From an uncultured Clostridia bacterium (GTDB lineage Bacteria > Bacillota > Clostridia > Oscillospirales > Ruminococcaceae): a stretch of 64,000 nucleotides of DNA. The notes beneath the pieces were generated by a model, which searched no databases, was not told the DNA's origin, and saw only the letters and a list, made by a program, of their open reading frames with translations. The stretch lies in the NCBI GenBank assembly GCA_948473085.1, contig CAOKWH010000002.1:91035-155034 (forward strand), read 5' to 3'. The position numbers and the translations under genes are program-made. Shown here piece by piece: positions 1 to 7,711 of the stretch. The first letter of the stretch is position 1, and the number at the start of each line of letters is the position of its first letter.

Positions 1-246
1 GATGGGCAGAAATAATAGGCAGAATGCTTTTATAAACGGGAACACCCCCAGATATTATTGTGCAAAATACACAAAAGAAGAAAATTTACAATTAGAGGGA
101 GAAAAGCGGCATTTGCACATAAAATGCCTAAAATATCGGCAGTTATCGAGCAATTATTTGACGCTTTTCCCGTTTTTTATGGAAGAAGATAACAGTTTGC
201 CTGCATTTTATCCAGTTTTTCAGGGGAAAAACGCCGGTTTTGGGGT

Positions 247-275
247 TTGACATTGCCCGGTGTGGTAATTATAAT
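247..275 (+). promoter_or_regulatory. Sigma-A promoter of the GT2 gene
   Basis: TTGACA and TATAAT hexamers are separated by exactly 17 bases, about 105 bp upstream of the glycosyltransferase start. Bases 1-246 hold no recognisable gene; the listed 82-aa ORF at 2-250 has no RBS or recognisable family. Confidence 0.8.
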
Positions 276-382
276 CAGTATGGCGACGCAAAGAATTTGG
301 AACAACCGATTAACGGGCAAAAAAACACTGCCACTGTGTCCGGCAGTCCGGCCGGCCAGAACTGTATTGGAGAGAAGAAAAG

Positions 383-1693
383 ATGCTTGAAATCGTATCC
401 TATTTTAACTTTGTGCTGGCGCTTACCATTAGCGCAGCCTATTTTTATCAGCTGGTTTATCTTATGTACGGCGTGCTGAGCCGGAACAAGCCCTGGATTT
501 ATGTGGCGCAGAAGCAGCACCGCTACGCCGTGATGATTTCCGCCCGGAATGAGGAGGAGGTCATCGGGGAGCTGATTGGCAGCCTGAAAGGGCAGAACTA
601 TCCCCAGGAGCTGCTGGATATCTATGTGGTGGCAGACAACTGCACCGACCGCACGGCCGATGCCGCCCGGCAGGCCGGGGCCATTGTTTTTGAGCGGTTT
701 GACACTGTGAACAAGGGCAAGGGCTATGCCCTGGGCTATCTGCTGCAAAAGCTGCGGGCAGATGTGGGTGAAAGCGGCTACGACGGCTTTTTTGTATTTG
801 ATGCCGACAACATTATCGACCCCAACTTTGTTTCGGAGATGAACAAGGTGTTTGATACCGGCGAATACCATGCCCTGACCAGCTACCGCAACTCCAAAAA
901 TTTTGCCGATAACTGGATCTCTGCCGGGTATGGCCTGTGGTTTATGCGGGAGGCCCGGTACCTGAACTTCCCCCGGATGCTCATCGGCACCAACTGTGCC
1001 ATTTCCGGCACCGGTTTTCTCATCTCGGCCCAGGTGGTCAAGGAGAATGCCGGCTGGCCCTACCACCTGCTCACTGAGGATATCGAATTTTCGGTGAACT
1101 GCGCCTTGAAGGGCCAGAAAATCGGCTACTGTGACACCGCCATCCTGTATGACGAGCAGCCGGTTACCTTTAAGCAGTCCTGGGACCAGCGTCTGCGGTG
1201 GTCCAAGGGCTTCTACCAGGTGGATGCCAAGTATGGCCTGGCACTGGCCAAGGGCATGTTCACCAGCAAGAAGAGCCGCTTTGCCTGCTATGATATGCTC
1301 ATGACAGTGGCCCCCGGCATGCTGCTTACCCTGACTATGCTGGTGGTAAATATCCTCATGCTGCTCACCTGCTTTACCGAGCCGGCCTATATTGCCCGCC
1401 GGGTGTTCAGCGAGGCCACCGGCGCCATCCTGTCCGCCGGGGTGATGTTCTATATCAGCCTGTTTACCTTTGGCATGGCCACCACCATTACCGAATGGCG
1501 GAACATCCAGGCCACCACCGCCCAGAAAATCCGCTATGCCTTTACCTTCCCGCTGTTTTTGTTCACCTATGTGCCCATTGCTGTTGTGGCGCTGGTGCGC
1601 AAGGTGGAGTGGCGGCCCATCAAGCATACCTCCATGGGTACAGCCAAGCTGGGGGATATGATCTATGCCGAAAACCGGAATATTGTCCGATAA
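383..1693 (+). CDS. Processive family 2 glycosyltransferase (membrane)
   Basis: A 436-aa GT2 enzyme of the cellulose/hyaluronan-synthase-like type, expected to transfer sugars from nucleotide donors at the inner face of the membrane. One N-terminal transmembrane segment is followed by a GT-A domain with the donor-site VVADNCTDR and the metal-binding DAD (FDADN), then the acceptor/base motif LTEDIE and the QRLRW motif typical of processive enzymes. Three or more C-terminal membrane helices follow. ATG 383 is preceded by GGAGAGAAG. It is a monocistron behind a consensus promoter. The sugar and product cannot be read from sequence, and no partner PilZ or export gene is adjacent. Confidence 0.85.
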   Translation: MLEIVSYFNFVLALTISAAYFYQLVYLMYGVLSRNKPWIYVAQKQHRYAVMISARNEEEVIGELIGSLKGQNYPQELLDIYVVADNCTDRTADAARQAGAIVFERFDTVNKGKGYALGYLLQKLRADVGESGYDGFFVFDADNIIDPNFVSEMNKVFDTGEYHALTSYRNSKNFADNWISAGYGLWFMREARYLNFPRMLIGTNCAISGTGFLISAQVVKENAGWPYHLLTEDIEFSVNCALKGQKIGYCDTAILYDEQPVTFKQSWDQRLRWSKGFYQVDAKYGLALAKGMFTSKKSRFACYDMLMTVAPGMLLTLTMLVVNILMLLTCFTEPAYIARRVFSEATGAILSAGVMFYISLFTFGMATTITEWRNIQATTAQKIRYAFTFPLFLFTYVPIAVVALVRKVEWRPIKHTSMGTAKLGDMIYAENRNIVR

Positions 1694-1807
1694 AACCTGT
1701 AAGAAGCAAAAAACCACTGGATTAAGATAAGAAAATTAAATAAATATTTTATGTTTGATAGATAGTGGCAGCTGGGAATGTTCTCCTTGCTGCTACTATT
1801 ATTTTGA

Positions 1808-1836
1808 TTGACATTATCAATTATATAGTTTATAAT
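1808..1836 (+). promoter_or_regulatory. Promoter of the restriction-modification island
   Basis: TTGACA and TATAAT with a 17-base spacer, 30 bp upstream of the small XRE gene. It should drive the XRE-methyltransferase pair. The surrounding DNA is strongly AT-rich compared with the preceding gene. Confidence 0.8.
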
Positions 1837-1865
1837 ATAAATGAAAATGTTTAATGGAGGTTTTT

Positions 1866-2078
1866 ATGACAACTTCAGAGCAGATACGAGTTTTATGTGT
1901 GAGAATGGGTGTTAGTTTATCAGAGCTTGCGAGAAAAATACATCAAACACCTCAGAATTTTAATGCAAAACTCAAAAGAAATACAATCACACAAGATGAG
2001 CTTAACCAAATAGCAAAAGCACTTGATGTTACTTATGAGCAGTATTTTGTATTAGCTAACGGCGAGCATATAAAATAA
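1866..2078 (+). CDS. Small XRE-family HTH protein, candidate R-M controller
   Basis: A 70-aa protein that is essentially one Cro/C1-type helix-turn-helix (SLSELARKIHQTPQNFNAKL as helices 2-3). The ORF track begins at 1854, but the GGAGG at 1856-1860 serves ATG 1866, so the true start is MTTSEQIR. The methyltransferase gene follows after 19 bp on the same strand, so the two are probably co-transcribed. Position and size fit a controller (C) protein of a type II restriction-modification system, but no operator repeats were identified, so that role is inference. The HTH family itself is clear. Confidence 0.75.
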   Translation: MTTSEQIRVLCVRMGVSLSELARKIHQTPQNFNAKLKRNTITQDELNQIAKALDVTYEQYFVLANGEHIK

Positions 2079-2097
2079 AAATAAGGAAGGATTAGTA

Positions 2098-3357
2098 ATG
2101 ACTGAACATAAAATAATATTTGGTGATAGTCGGTCACTGAATCAAATTGCAGATAAGTCGGTACAGTTAATTATTACTTCACCTCCATATTGGCAATTAA
2201 AAGATTATGGAACAGAAGATCAAATTGGTTTCAATGACAGCTACGAGGAATATATAAATAATCTGAACCTTGTTTGGAAAGAATGCAATCGTGTATTAGC
2301 TGATGGGTGTAGACTTTGTATTAATATTGGAGATCAGTTTGCGCGCTCAGTGTATTATGGTAGATATAAGGTTATTCCTATTCGCACCGAAATAATTCGT
2401 TTTTGTGAATCATTGGGTATGGATTATATGGGTGCTATTATTTGGCAAAAAAACACTACAATGAATACTTCTGGCGGCGGCGCAATTATGGGTAGCTTTC
2501 CATATCCCCGAAATGGGGTATTGAAAATAGATTATGAATTTATTTTATTATTTAAGAAGCTGGGAAAAGCGCCCAAGCCAACTGCCCAACAAAAAGCTGA
2601 TTCTGAATTAACCAAAGAAGAGTGGAGTCAATACTTTTCATCACATTGGAATTTTAATGGAGTGAAACAAATGGGGCATATTGCAATGTTTCCTGAAGAA
2701 CTTCCGAAACGATTGATAAAAATGTTTTCTTTTACTGGTGAAACCGTTCTTGATCCATTTGCTGGTAGTGGCACTACATCCTTAGCGGCTAAACATTTAG
2801 GCAGAAATTCAATAGGATATGAGATTAATAGAGAATTTGCTACCATTATTAGGGAGAAACTTTGTAGTGACAGTGATTCTCAGGTTGTTTTTTTAGAGGA
2901 CCAAGAAGGTGTAAAACATATGTTTGAAGATTTGCCATATGTTTTTTATGATCCACATAAAATGGACAAAAAAATAGATGTCAAGAAACTGCAGTTCGGT
3001 TCAAAGATTGATAATAAAGAAAGAAAACGAGAAGATCTCTTTACTGTTAAAAATGTGTTGAATGCAAATACAATAGAGCTTAGCAATGGATTGATTGTAA
3101 AACTTTTAGGCATAAAACCTATACCCCAGTTTGAGAATGAAGCAATAGCGTTTTTGCAGCAGAAATTTAAAAAAAGGAAAATTTATTTGAAGTATGATTC
3201 AGTAAAACACGATTGTGAAGATAAATTAACATGCTATGTGTATCTTGACAATAAAACCTTTATAAATAATCATTTGATTCGAACAGGATATGTTAGTGTT
3301 GATACTGATATAGAGTATACTTGTAAAGAGAAATTTTTGAAATCAATTCCAGTATAA
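2098..3357 (+). CDS. SPPY-type DNA methyltransferase with SNase-like C-terminal domain
   Basis: A 419-aa site-specific amino-methyltransferase that would methylate N4-cytosine or N6-adenine using SAM. Catalytic motif IV (TSPPYW, residues about 29-34) precedes the SAM-binding motif I (DPFAGSGTT, about 220-228), the permuted beta-class order. SPPY favours N4-cytosine. Residues about 305-419 look like a staphylococcal-nuclease fold: a VLNANTIEL strand pair, VKLLGIKPIP, an EAIAFLQQKF helix, a DKLTCYVYL strand and INNHLIRTGY. The SNase arginines appear replaced (RLLG to KLLG, and no Arg in the second site), so that tail is probably non-catalytic. It lies between the small XRE gene and a convergent endonuclease gene. 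Composition is AT-rich, consistent with horizontal transfer. Confidence 0.9.
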   Translation: MTEHKIIFGDSRSLNQIADKSVQLIITSPPYWQLKDYGTEDQIGFNDSYEEYINNLNLVWKECNRVLADGCRLCINIGDQFARSVYYGRYKVIPIRTEIIRFCESLGMDYMGAIIWQKNTTMNTSGGGAIMGSFPYPRNGVLKIDYEFILLFKKLGKAPKPTAQQKADSELTKEEWSQYFSSHWNFNGVKQMGHIAMFPEELPKRLIKMFSFTGETVLDPFAGSGTTSLAAKHLGRNSIGYEINREFATIIREKLCSDSDSQVVFLEDQEGVKHMFEDLPYVFYDPHKMDKKIDVKKLQFGSKIDNKERKREDLFTVKNVLNANTIELSNGLIVKLLGIKPIPQFENEAIAFLQQKFKKRKIYLKYDSVKHDCEDKLTCYVYLDNKTFINNHLIRTGYVSVDTDIEYTCKEKFLKSIPV

Positions 3358-3360
3358 AAG

Positions 3361-3386
3361 CAGGCGGTGGTTTGTATCACCGCCTG
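3361..3386. terminator. Bidirectional hairpin between methyltransferase and endonuclease
   Basis: CAGGCGGTG and CACCGCCTG form a perfect 9-bp stem around an 8-base loop, placed exactly between the two convergent stop codons. The flanking A/T tracts are short. Confidence 0.7.
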
Positions 3387-3389
3387 AAA

Positions 3390-3980
3390 TTATTCTTCAA
3401 CTTCAATCGTTAAGCCGGATTTTTTCTTAGTGTAATAAATCATTTTTACATTAATAGCCTCGGATAAACGCCCCATAGCTTTGTAAGTATCAGGTTTTAT
3501 GGAATATGCAATTTTTCCTACATATCCATCAATTCCTTGAGCCTCTTCTTCAGGATTTGCTAATCTATAACTCTCACCTTTGATTTTAGCGAGTTTGGAT
3601 AAGATAGCCTCTTGAACATATAACCCATTGTATGTTTTAGAAATAACTAAATCCTCTACCCATTTTTGAACCATTGTTTTATCAATTAGTTTAATAGCTT
3701 CTTTGAGATTTTCTACTTGAGAGAAAATTTTGGTTGTTGCATCTTCAATAGCTTCCGGATAATGTGCCAAATACCATTCCCGCCAGCTGTCAATAGAAAT
3801 TTCATCACAATTTTTTTCATATTCAGGAAATAAATCAGAAAGCTGTCCAACTACTTTTGGACGAGTGCCCTGCGCATTTTGATTTGCCCAATTGATTAGC
3901 TGCGAGGTATACTTAGGAAAATCTAATGTTTCACTACTATTAAGTACTGCTAATTCGGTATTTTTGATTGAAAATTCCAT
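3390..3980 (-). CDS. MjaI-like type II restriction endonuclease
   Basis: A 196-aa protein convergent with the methyltransferase. Its sequence, especially NQNAQGTRPKVVGQLSDL near residues 33-50 and the block WVEDLVISKTYNGLYVQEAIL followed by GIDGYVG...YSIKP, matches my recollection of the MjaI restriction endonuclease family. A PD-(D/E)xK-like active site can be proposed from QE(A), the Asp of GIDGY and the Lys of SIKP. Known MjaI recognises CTAG; specificity here is inference and could differ. ATG 3980 sits behind a GGGGAGATAAAAC leader. Pairing with the adjacent methyltransferase makes a type II system the simplest reading. Confidence 0.7.
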   Translation of the reverse strand: MEFSIKNTELAVLNSSETLDFPKYTSQLINWANQNAQGTRPKVVGQLSDLFPEYEKNCDEISIDSWREWYLAHYPEAIEDATTKIFSQVENLKEAIKLIDKTMVQKWVEDLVISKTYNGLYVQEAILSKLAKIKGESYRLANPEEEAQGIDGYVGKIAYSIKPDTYKAMGRLSEAINVKMIYYTKKKSGLTIEVEE

Positions 3981-4147
3981 TGTTTTATCTCCCCGAAAAT
4001 TTTATTATTGTCCTTTTTCTTTTATACCTACAATTTTGTAAGCCGAAATTGCTCATGTATTCTTCTTAAATTTACAACAAGATGTGAAGGTAGGTTATTT
4101 TTAATCTTTTTGAATATGTTGCTCCTTTCAAACATAGTTTTGAAAAC

Positions 4148-4753
4148 TTAATCCTCAAGCTCCTCGTTTTTGATAAAATCGTACCCGGTTTCCATGAGCA
4201 TCTGCAGGTATTCATCAAAGCTGCCTGCAATAACGGCCAGCTCGTCCGGGTCGTGCAGGTAGCGCAGAATCTGCCCCTTTTTCCCCGCCGGCGAGGGGGA
4301 AAAGTCGATAAAAAGCTGTGAAGTGCCGCCGTTGTTCATGCAGTCGGAAAAATGCAGCAGGCACAGCTGGTCCATGCTGTCGCAAATGCCGGGGTCCACA
4401 GGAATATCGTCGTATTCCCTTGTAATCAGAAAGTCCCCCCAGGTGGCGAACCCGTCCTTTTCCTCTATCATCTGCCGGGCGGACAGCAGGTAGTAGGGGT
4501 ATTCCTCCAGGTCGGAACCCAGGAAAAACAGGGCGATGCTTTGGCCGGCGTACGCTCTCCAATAGGTTCCATCCGCATAGCCCAGCAGGTGCAGCAGGCT
4601 CTGGGGGGTATCAGGGTAGCAGGCCAGCAGGTTTTGCAGATCCTCCGGGCTGACGCCCTGTTTAACCTGCTCAAACTGGTCCCATTCCTCCTGTAAGCCG
4701 TTGTTATAGTAGGCTTCTTTCAGCCCATTTACATATTGTTCTGCAATATTCAT
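4148..4753 (-). CDS. SUKH (SMI1/KNR4) family protein
   Basis: A 201-aa acidic soluble protein with the SUKH fold pattern: an N-terminal helical segment, LLHLLGYADGTYW and IALFFLGSDLEEYPYYLL, then LHFSDCMNNGGTSQLFIDFSPSP and a C-terminal SFDEYLQML helix. SUKH proteins are often immunity proteins against contact-dependent or polymorphic toxins, but no toxin gene is adjacent, so the role is open. The start is preceded by AGGAGGG. It lies directly beyond the R-M island and next to degraded sequence, a typical accessory setting. A second SUKH gene lies at 60970. Confidence 0.75.
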   Translation of the reverse strand: MNIAEQYVNGLKEAYYNNGLQEEWDQFEQVKQGVSPEDLQNLLACYPDTPQSLLHLLGYADGTYWRAYAGQSIALFFLGSDLEEYPYYLLSARQMIEEKDGFATWGDFLITREYDDIPVDPGICDSMDQLCLLHFSDCMNNGGTSQLFIDFSPSPAGKKGQILRYLHDPDELAVIAGSFDEYLQMLMETGYDFIKNEELED

Positions 4754-4802
4754 TTAGTAGCCCTCCTTTTAGGCGGTTTGTCTGTTGTCTGCATGCTCGG
4801 GG

Positions 4803-4889
4803 TTAAAATTTTGCGTTTTTGTAGTCGTACGGGATGCTTGTCCCCACCAGCACATCTTCAATTTTTTCTAAGGTAAGCCCGTCGTCCAT
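4803..4889 (-). pseudogene. 28-codon gene remnant of unknown origin
   Basis: A short minus-strand reading frame (MDDGLTLEKIEDVLVGTSIP...) has protein-like composition but no RBS and no recognisable family. It probably survives from a deleted gene between the SUKH gene and proC. Confidence 0.25.
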
Positions 4890-4978
4890 GTTTCCCTGGT
4901 GCTAAATGCAAGGGGCGGGATTGGGGCGGCGGCTTCAAACTCCACCGGGCACAGGCACTTTGTGTGCCACCGGGCCTG

Positions 4979-5164
4979 TTATCTCTCCGATAAGTCCAGC
5001 TTGCCCCGGCTGTCCGCAAGGGTTAAGGAACATCCGGCGATGCTGGCGGTTTCTTCCCTGTCAATGGGCTCCTCTTTTCGCTGCAGGTGGTTTTCGACAT
5101 AATCAACGATGGCCCGCGGTTTTTCGTTCCGTTCCCTGTCTGGCCCCTTCGGTTTCCTACTATT
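4979..5164 (-). pseudogene. Possible AraC-type HTH gene fragment
   Basis: An open frame without a start codon reads RAIVDYVENHLQRKEEPIDR then ETASIAGCS. This resembles the first helices of an AraC-family DNA-binding domain, where an aromatic-rich helix and the A-x-x-A-G-x-S turn are expected. It then decays (LTLADSRGKLDLSER) and stops. The rest of 4754-5401 shows no intact gene. The match is short, so this is tentative. Confidence 0.3.
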
Positions 5165-5401
5165 TTAGCAGATGTTTTCCGGCACTTCCTCTTATTTTTT
5201 GTCCTGTATGGATAGTATCATACACCAATTTGCCCCTGTAGCAAATTGAGAAAGGGAATTGCCGCAAAAGCTGCCGCTTTCTGCCGGAACCGGCCTTTTA
5301 TGGGCTTTTGGGGAGGGCTAAAAGGCCGGTATAGCTGGATAGAGCCGGGCGGTGCAAAAAATCCCCCCAGCAGGGGCCGGAGGGATGGGCTTTGCAGGCT
5401 A

Positions 5402-6184
5402 TCAGGCATTTTTGCCGGCGGCATCCAGTGCATCGAACATGGCCGCCCGGACGCCGGCGTCCTCCAGGGCGCGGATGCCCCGGATGGTGGTGCCGCCAGG
5501 GGAGCAGACGGCGTCTTTAAGCTGGCCGGGGTGCATTTGGGTGTCCAGCAGCATTTTCCCGGCGCCCATGGCGGTTTGTGCCACCAGGTCATAGGCCATC
5601 TGCCGGGGCACCCCAAAGGTGACGGCGCCATCTGCCAGTGCCTCCATAATCAGGTAGAAAAAGGCGGGGCCGCAGCCGGTTACCGTGCCGGCGCCGTTCA
5701 TCATGGCAGGGGGCACCAGGATGAGCTTGCCCATGGAGTGGAACATGCCGTTTACAAAGTCGAACTCGGCGGGGGTGAAAGTGTGGTTATCCTCCCCCAG
5801 CACCATGCCGGCCCCCACCATGCAGGGGGTGTTGGGCAGGGTGAACATGGCCCGGGCGGCTGCAGGCAGGGCCGCCTGCAGCCGCTGGGTGGTCCAGCCC
5901 GACGCAATGGACAGCACCGCCTTATTTTGTAGGGTGTCCCCCAGCTCCTCCAGCACAGCCGGCACAATATGGGGCTTTACAGCCAGCAGGACAATGTCGG
6001 CCTGCTCGGCTGCCTGGGCGGCGCTGCCGCAGGGGTGGATGCCGGTTTCGGCCGCCACCTCAGTTAGGCGTTTTTGGTTGATATCAAAGGCAAACACAGC
6101 GTTGGTATCAAAAAAGCCGGCTGTGCAGCCGCCCTTTAAAATGGCATAGGCCATGTTGCCCATGCCAATAAAACTCAGTTTCAT
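5402..6184 (-). CDS. proC: Pyrroline-5-carboxylate reductase
   Basis: A 260-aa enzyme that reduces 1-pyrroline-5-carboxylate to proline with NAD(P)H, the last step of proline synthesis. The N-terminal Rossmann motif is FIGMGNMAYAI, followed by VLLAVKPH and PNTPCMVGAGM. The C-terminal dimerisation domain carries the substrate-binding block DAVCSPGGTTIRGIRALE. The ORF track starts at a TTG (6187), but ATG 6184 has the better spacing to GGAGGAAG. Length is normal for the family. It is transcribed toward the degenerate region and stands alone, with spoIIID upstream on the same strand. Confidence 0.95.
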   Translation of the reverse strand: MKLSFIGMGNMAYAILKGGCTAGFFDTNAVFAFDINQKRLTEVAAETGIHPCGSAAQAAEQADIVLLAVKPHIVPAVLEELGDTLQNKAVLSIASGWTTQRLQAALPAAARAMFTLPNTPCMVGAGMVLGEDNHTFTPAEFDFVNGMFHSMGKLILVPPAMMNGAGTVTGCGPAFFYLIMEALADGAVTFGVPRQMAYDLVAQTAMGAGKMLLDTQMHPGQLKDAVCSPGGTTIRGIRALEDAGVRAAMFDALDAAGKNA

Positions 6185-6266
6185 CAAACTTCCTCCATCT
6201 CTGTTGTGATTTTATGCACAGTATAGCATACTCATAGCGATTAAACAACAGGGATGGCAGCCGCCT

Positions 6267-6524
6267 CTATTTTTCCCGCAGGCGGGAGTATTTTTCCCGG
6301 GTGGCCAGCCCGCCCCGGATATGCCGCTCCTCCCGGTTTTTTTCCAGCACGCCTTTAACCCCCTGGTACAGCTCGGGGCTGATTCGGGCCAGGCGTTCGG
6401 TGACATCCTTGTGCACCAGGCTTTTGGAAAAGCCAAACACCCCGGCGGTTTGCCGGACGGTGGCGCCGTTTTCCAGTATATACCGCCCCAGCAGGACGGC
6501 ACGGTCCTCCGGTATTCCCCTCAT
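6267..6524 (-). CDS. spoIIID: Sporulation transcriptional regulator SpoIIID
   Basis: An 85-aa DNA-binding protein that modulates mother-cell gene expression during sporulation. The sequence shows the family pattern throughout: RAVLLGRYILENGATVRQTA, then GFSKSLVHKDVTERL as the helix-turn-helix, then LATREKYS. Size matches known SpoIIID proteins. The start is ATG 6524, preceded by GAGGGGG. The gene is strong evidence that the host can form endospores. A mother-cell sigma promoter is expected upstream but could not be assigned with confidence. Confidence 0.95.
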   Translation of the reverse strand: MRGIPEDRAVLLGRYILENGATVRQTAGVFGFSKSLVHKDVTERLARISPELYQGVKGVLEKNREERHIRGGLATREKYSRLREK

Positions 6525-6600
6525 GGTGGAAAACCCCCTCTGTTTTTAATGCTTGCTGTATATCTATGCCAAACGGGGCGGGGATATGTCCCCGGGCATC

Positions 6601-6629
6601 TTGCGGCGGCGCGGGCTTTTTGTTATAGT
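6601..6629 (+). promoter_or_regulatory. Promoter of the nucleoside hydrolase gene
   Basis: TTGCGG and TATAGT are separated by 17 bases, 59 bp upstream of the hydrolase start. Confidence 0.55.
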
Positions 6630-6688
6630 AGGGTTAAGAGCGGCGCTGCAAAACAGCCGTGCCGCACAAAACGGGAGGAGATGCACCC

Positions 6689-7648
6689 ATGAGAAAGATT
6701 ATAATAGACACCGACCCCGGCATTGACGATGCCGCCGCCATTGCCATTGCCATGTTCAGCCGGGAGCTGGATGTACAGCTGATTACTACTGTAGCCGGCA
6801 ATGTAAGCCTGGACAAAACCACCCGCAACGCCCTGCGGCTGATGAGCTTCTGGGGCGCCGATGTACCGGTGGCTGCCGGGGCGGACCGCCCGCTGGTGGG
6901 CCCGGTGTACGATGCCGCCGAGGCCCACGGCGAATCGGGGATGGAGGGCTTTGACTTTGAAGAAATTACAGTAAAGCCGCTGAAGCTGCACGCTGTGGAG
7001 GCCATGCGCCGGGTGCTGCTGCAAAGTGATGAGAAGATTACATTGGTGCCCATTGGCCCGCTGACCAACATTGCGCTGCTGTTTTCCCTCTACCCCGAGG
7101 TGAAGGAAAAGGTGGAGGAGATTGTGCTGATGGGCGGGGCCTTTACCCGGGGGAACATCACCCCGTTGGCGGAGTTTAACATCTTTGCCGACCCCGAGGC
7201 GGCGGATATGGTGTTCCGTTCCGGCCTGCCTATTGTCATGTGCGGGCTGGAGCTGGCCCGCTCTGCCCTGATTACCGGGGAAATGGTGGCCAAAATACGG
7301 GATCTGAACCCCACCGGGCAGATGGTATACAGCCTGTTTGAGCACTACCGGGGCGGGAATATGCAAAGCGGCCAGCGCATGTACGATTCCACAGCTGTCT
7401 GCTATCTGCTGGCGCCTGAGCTGTACACTGTGCAGGAGTGCTATGTGGGGGTGGAGGTGGCCTCCCCGCTGACCCGGGGCACCACAGTCTGTGACCTGGA
7501 GGGCTTCTGGAACAAGCAGCCCAATGTAAAGGTGTGCACCGCCATCGACCCGCAGGGCTTTGCCGGATTGTTCCTGCGCTCCCTGGCCGGGGCACAGGGC
7601 GTGCCGGAAAACCCCACTGCCGCCACCTGGCTGCATCAGGAGAAGTAA
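6689..7648 (+). CDS. Inosine-uridine-type nucleoside hydrolase
   Basis: A 319-aa enzyme that hydrolyses the N-glycosidic bond of ribonucleosides to free base and ribose, for salvage. The diagnostic N-terminal Asp cluster is DTDPGIDD, which binds calcium and ribose. VLMGGAF and NIFADPEAA follow, and YDSTAVCYLLAPEL near the C terminus provides the last metal ligand. The ORF begins at 6659, but GGGAGGAG at 6673-6680 serves ATG 6689, giving MRKIIIDTD. Base preference cannot be told from sequence. It is a monocistron closed by a strong terminator. Confidence 0.92.
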   Translation: MRKIIIDTDPGIDDAAAIAIAMFSRELDVQLITTVAGNVSLDKTTRNALRLMSFWGADVPVAAGADRPLVGPVYDAAEAHGESGMEGFDFEEITVKPLKLHAVEAMRRVLLQSDEKITLVPIGPLTNIALLFSLYPEVKEKVEEIVLMGGAFTRGNITPLAEFNIFADPEAADMVFRSGLPIVMCGLELARSALITGEMVAKIRDLNPTGQMVYSLFEHYRGGNMQSGQRMYDSTAVCYLLAPELYTVQECYVGVEVASPLTRGTTVCDLEGFWNKQPNVKVCTAIDPQGFAGLFLRSLAGAQGVPENPTAATWLHQEK

Positions 7649-7657
7649 AGCCGCACG

Positions 7658-7696
7658 AAAAAGCCCGGACCTTTTATAAAAGGTCCAGGCTTTTTT
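7658..7696. terminator. Bidirectional intrinsic terminator
   Basis: AAAAGCCcGGACC and GGTCCaGGCTTTTTT form a long stem with one mismatch and T tracts on both strands. It serves the convergent nucleoside hydrolase and binding-lipoprotein genes. Confidence 0.85.
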
Positions 7697-7711
7697 ATAG
7701 GGGTTAGGCGG

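Noticed and set aside
275-1717. 480-aa minus-strand ORF
   Set aside because: Antisense shadow of the GT2 gene; no start signals or motifs.
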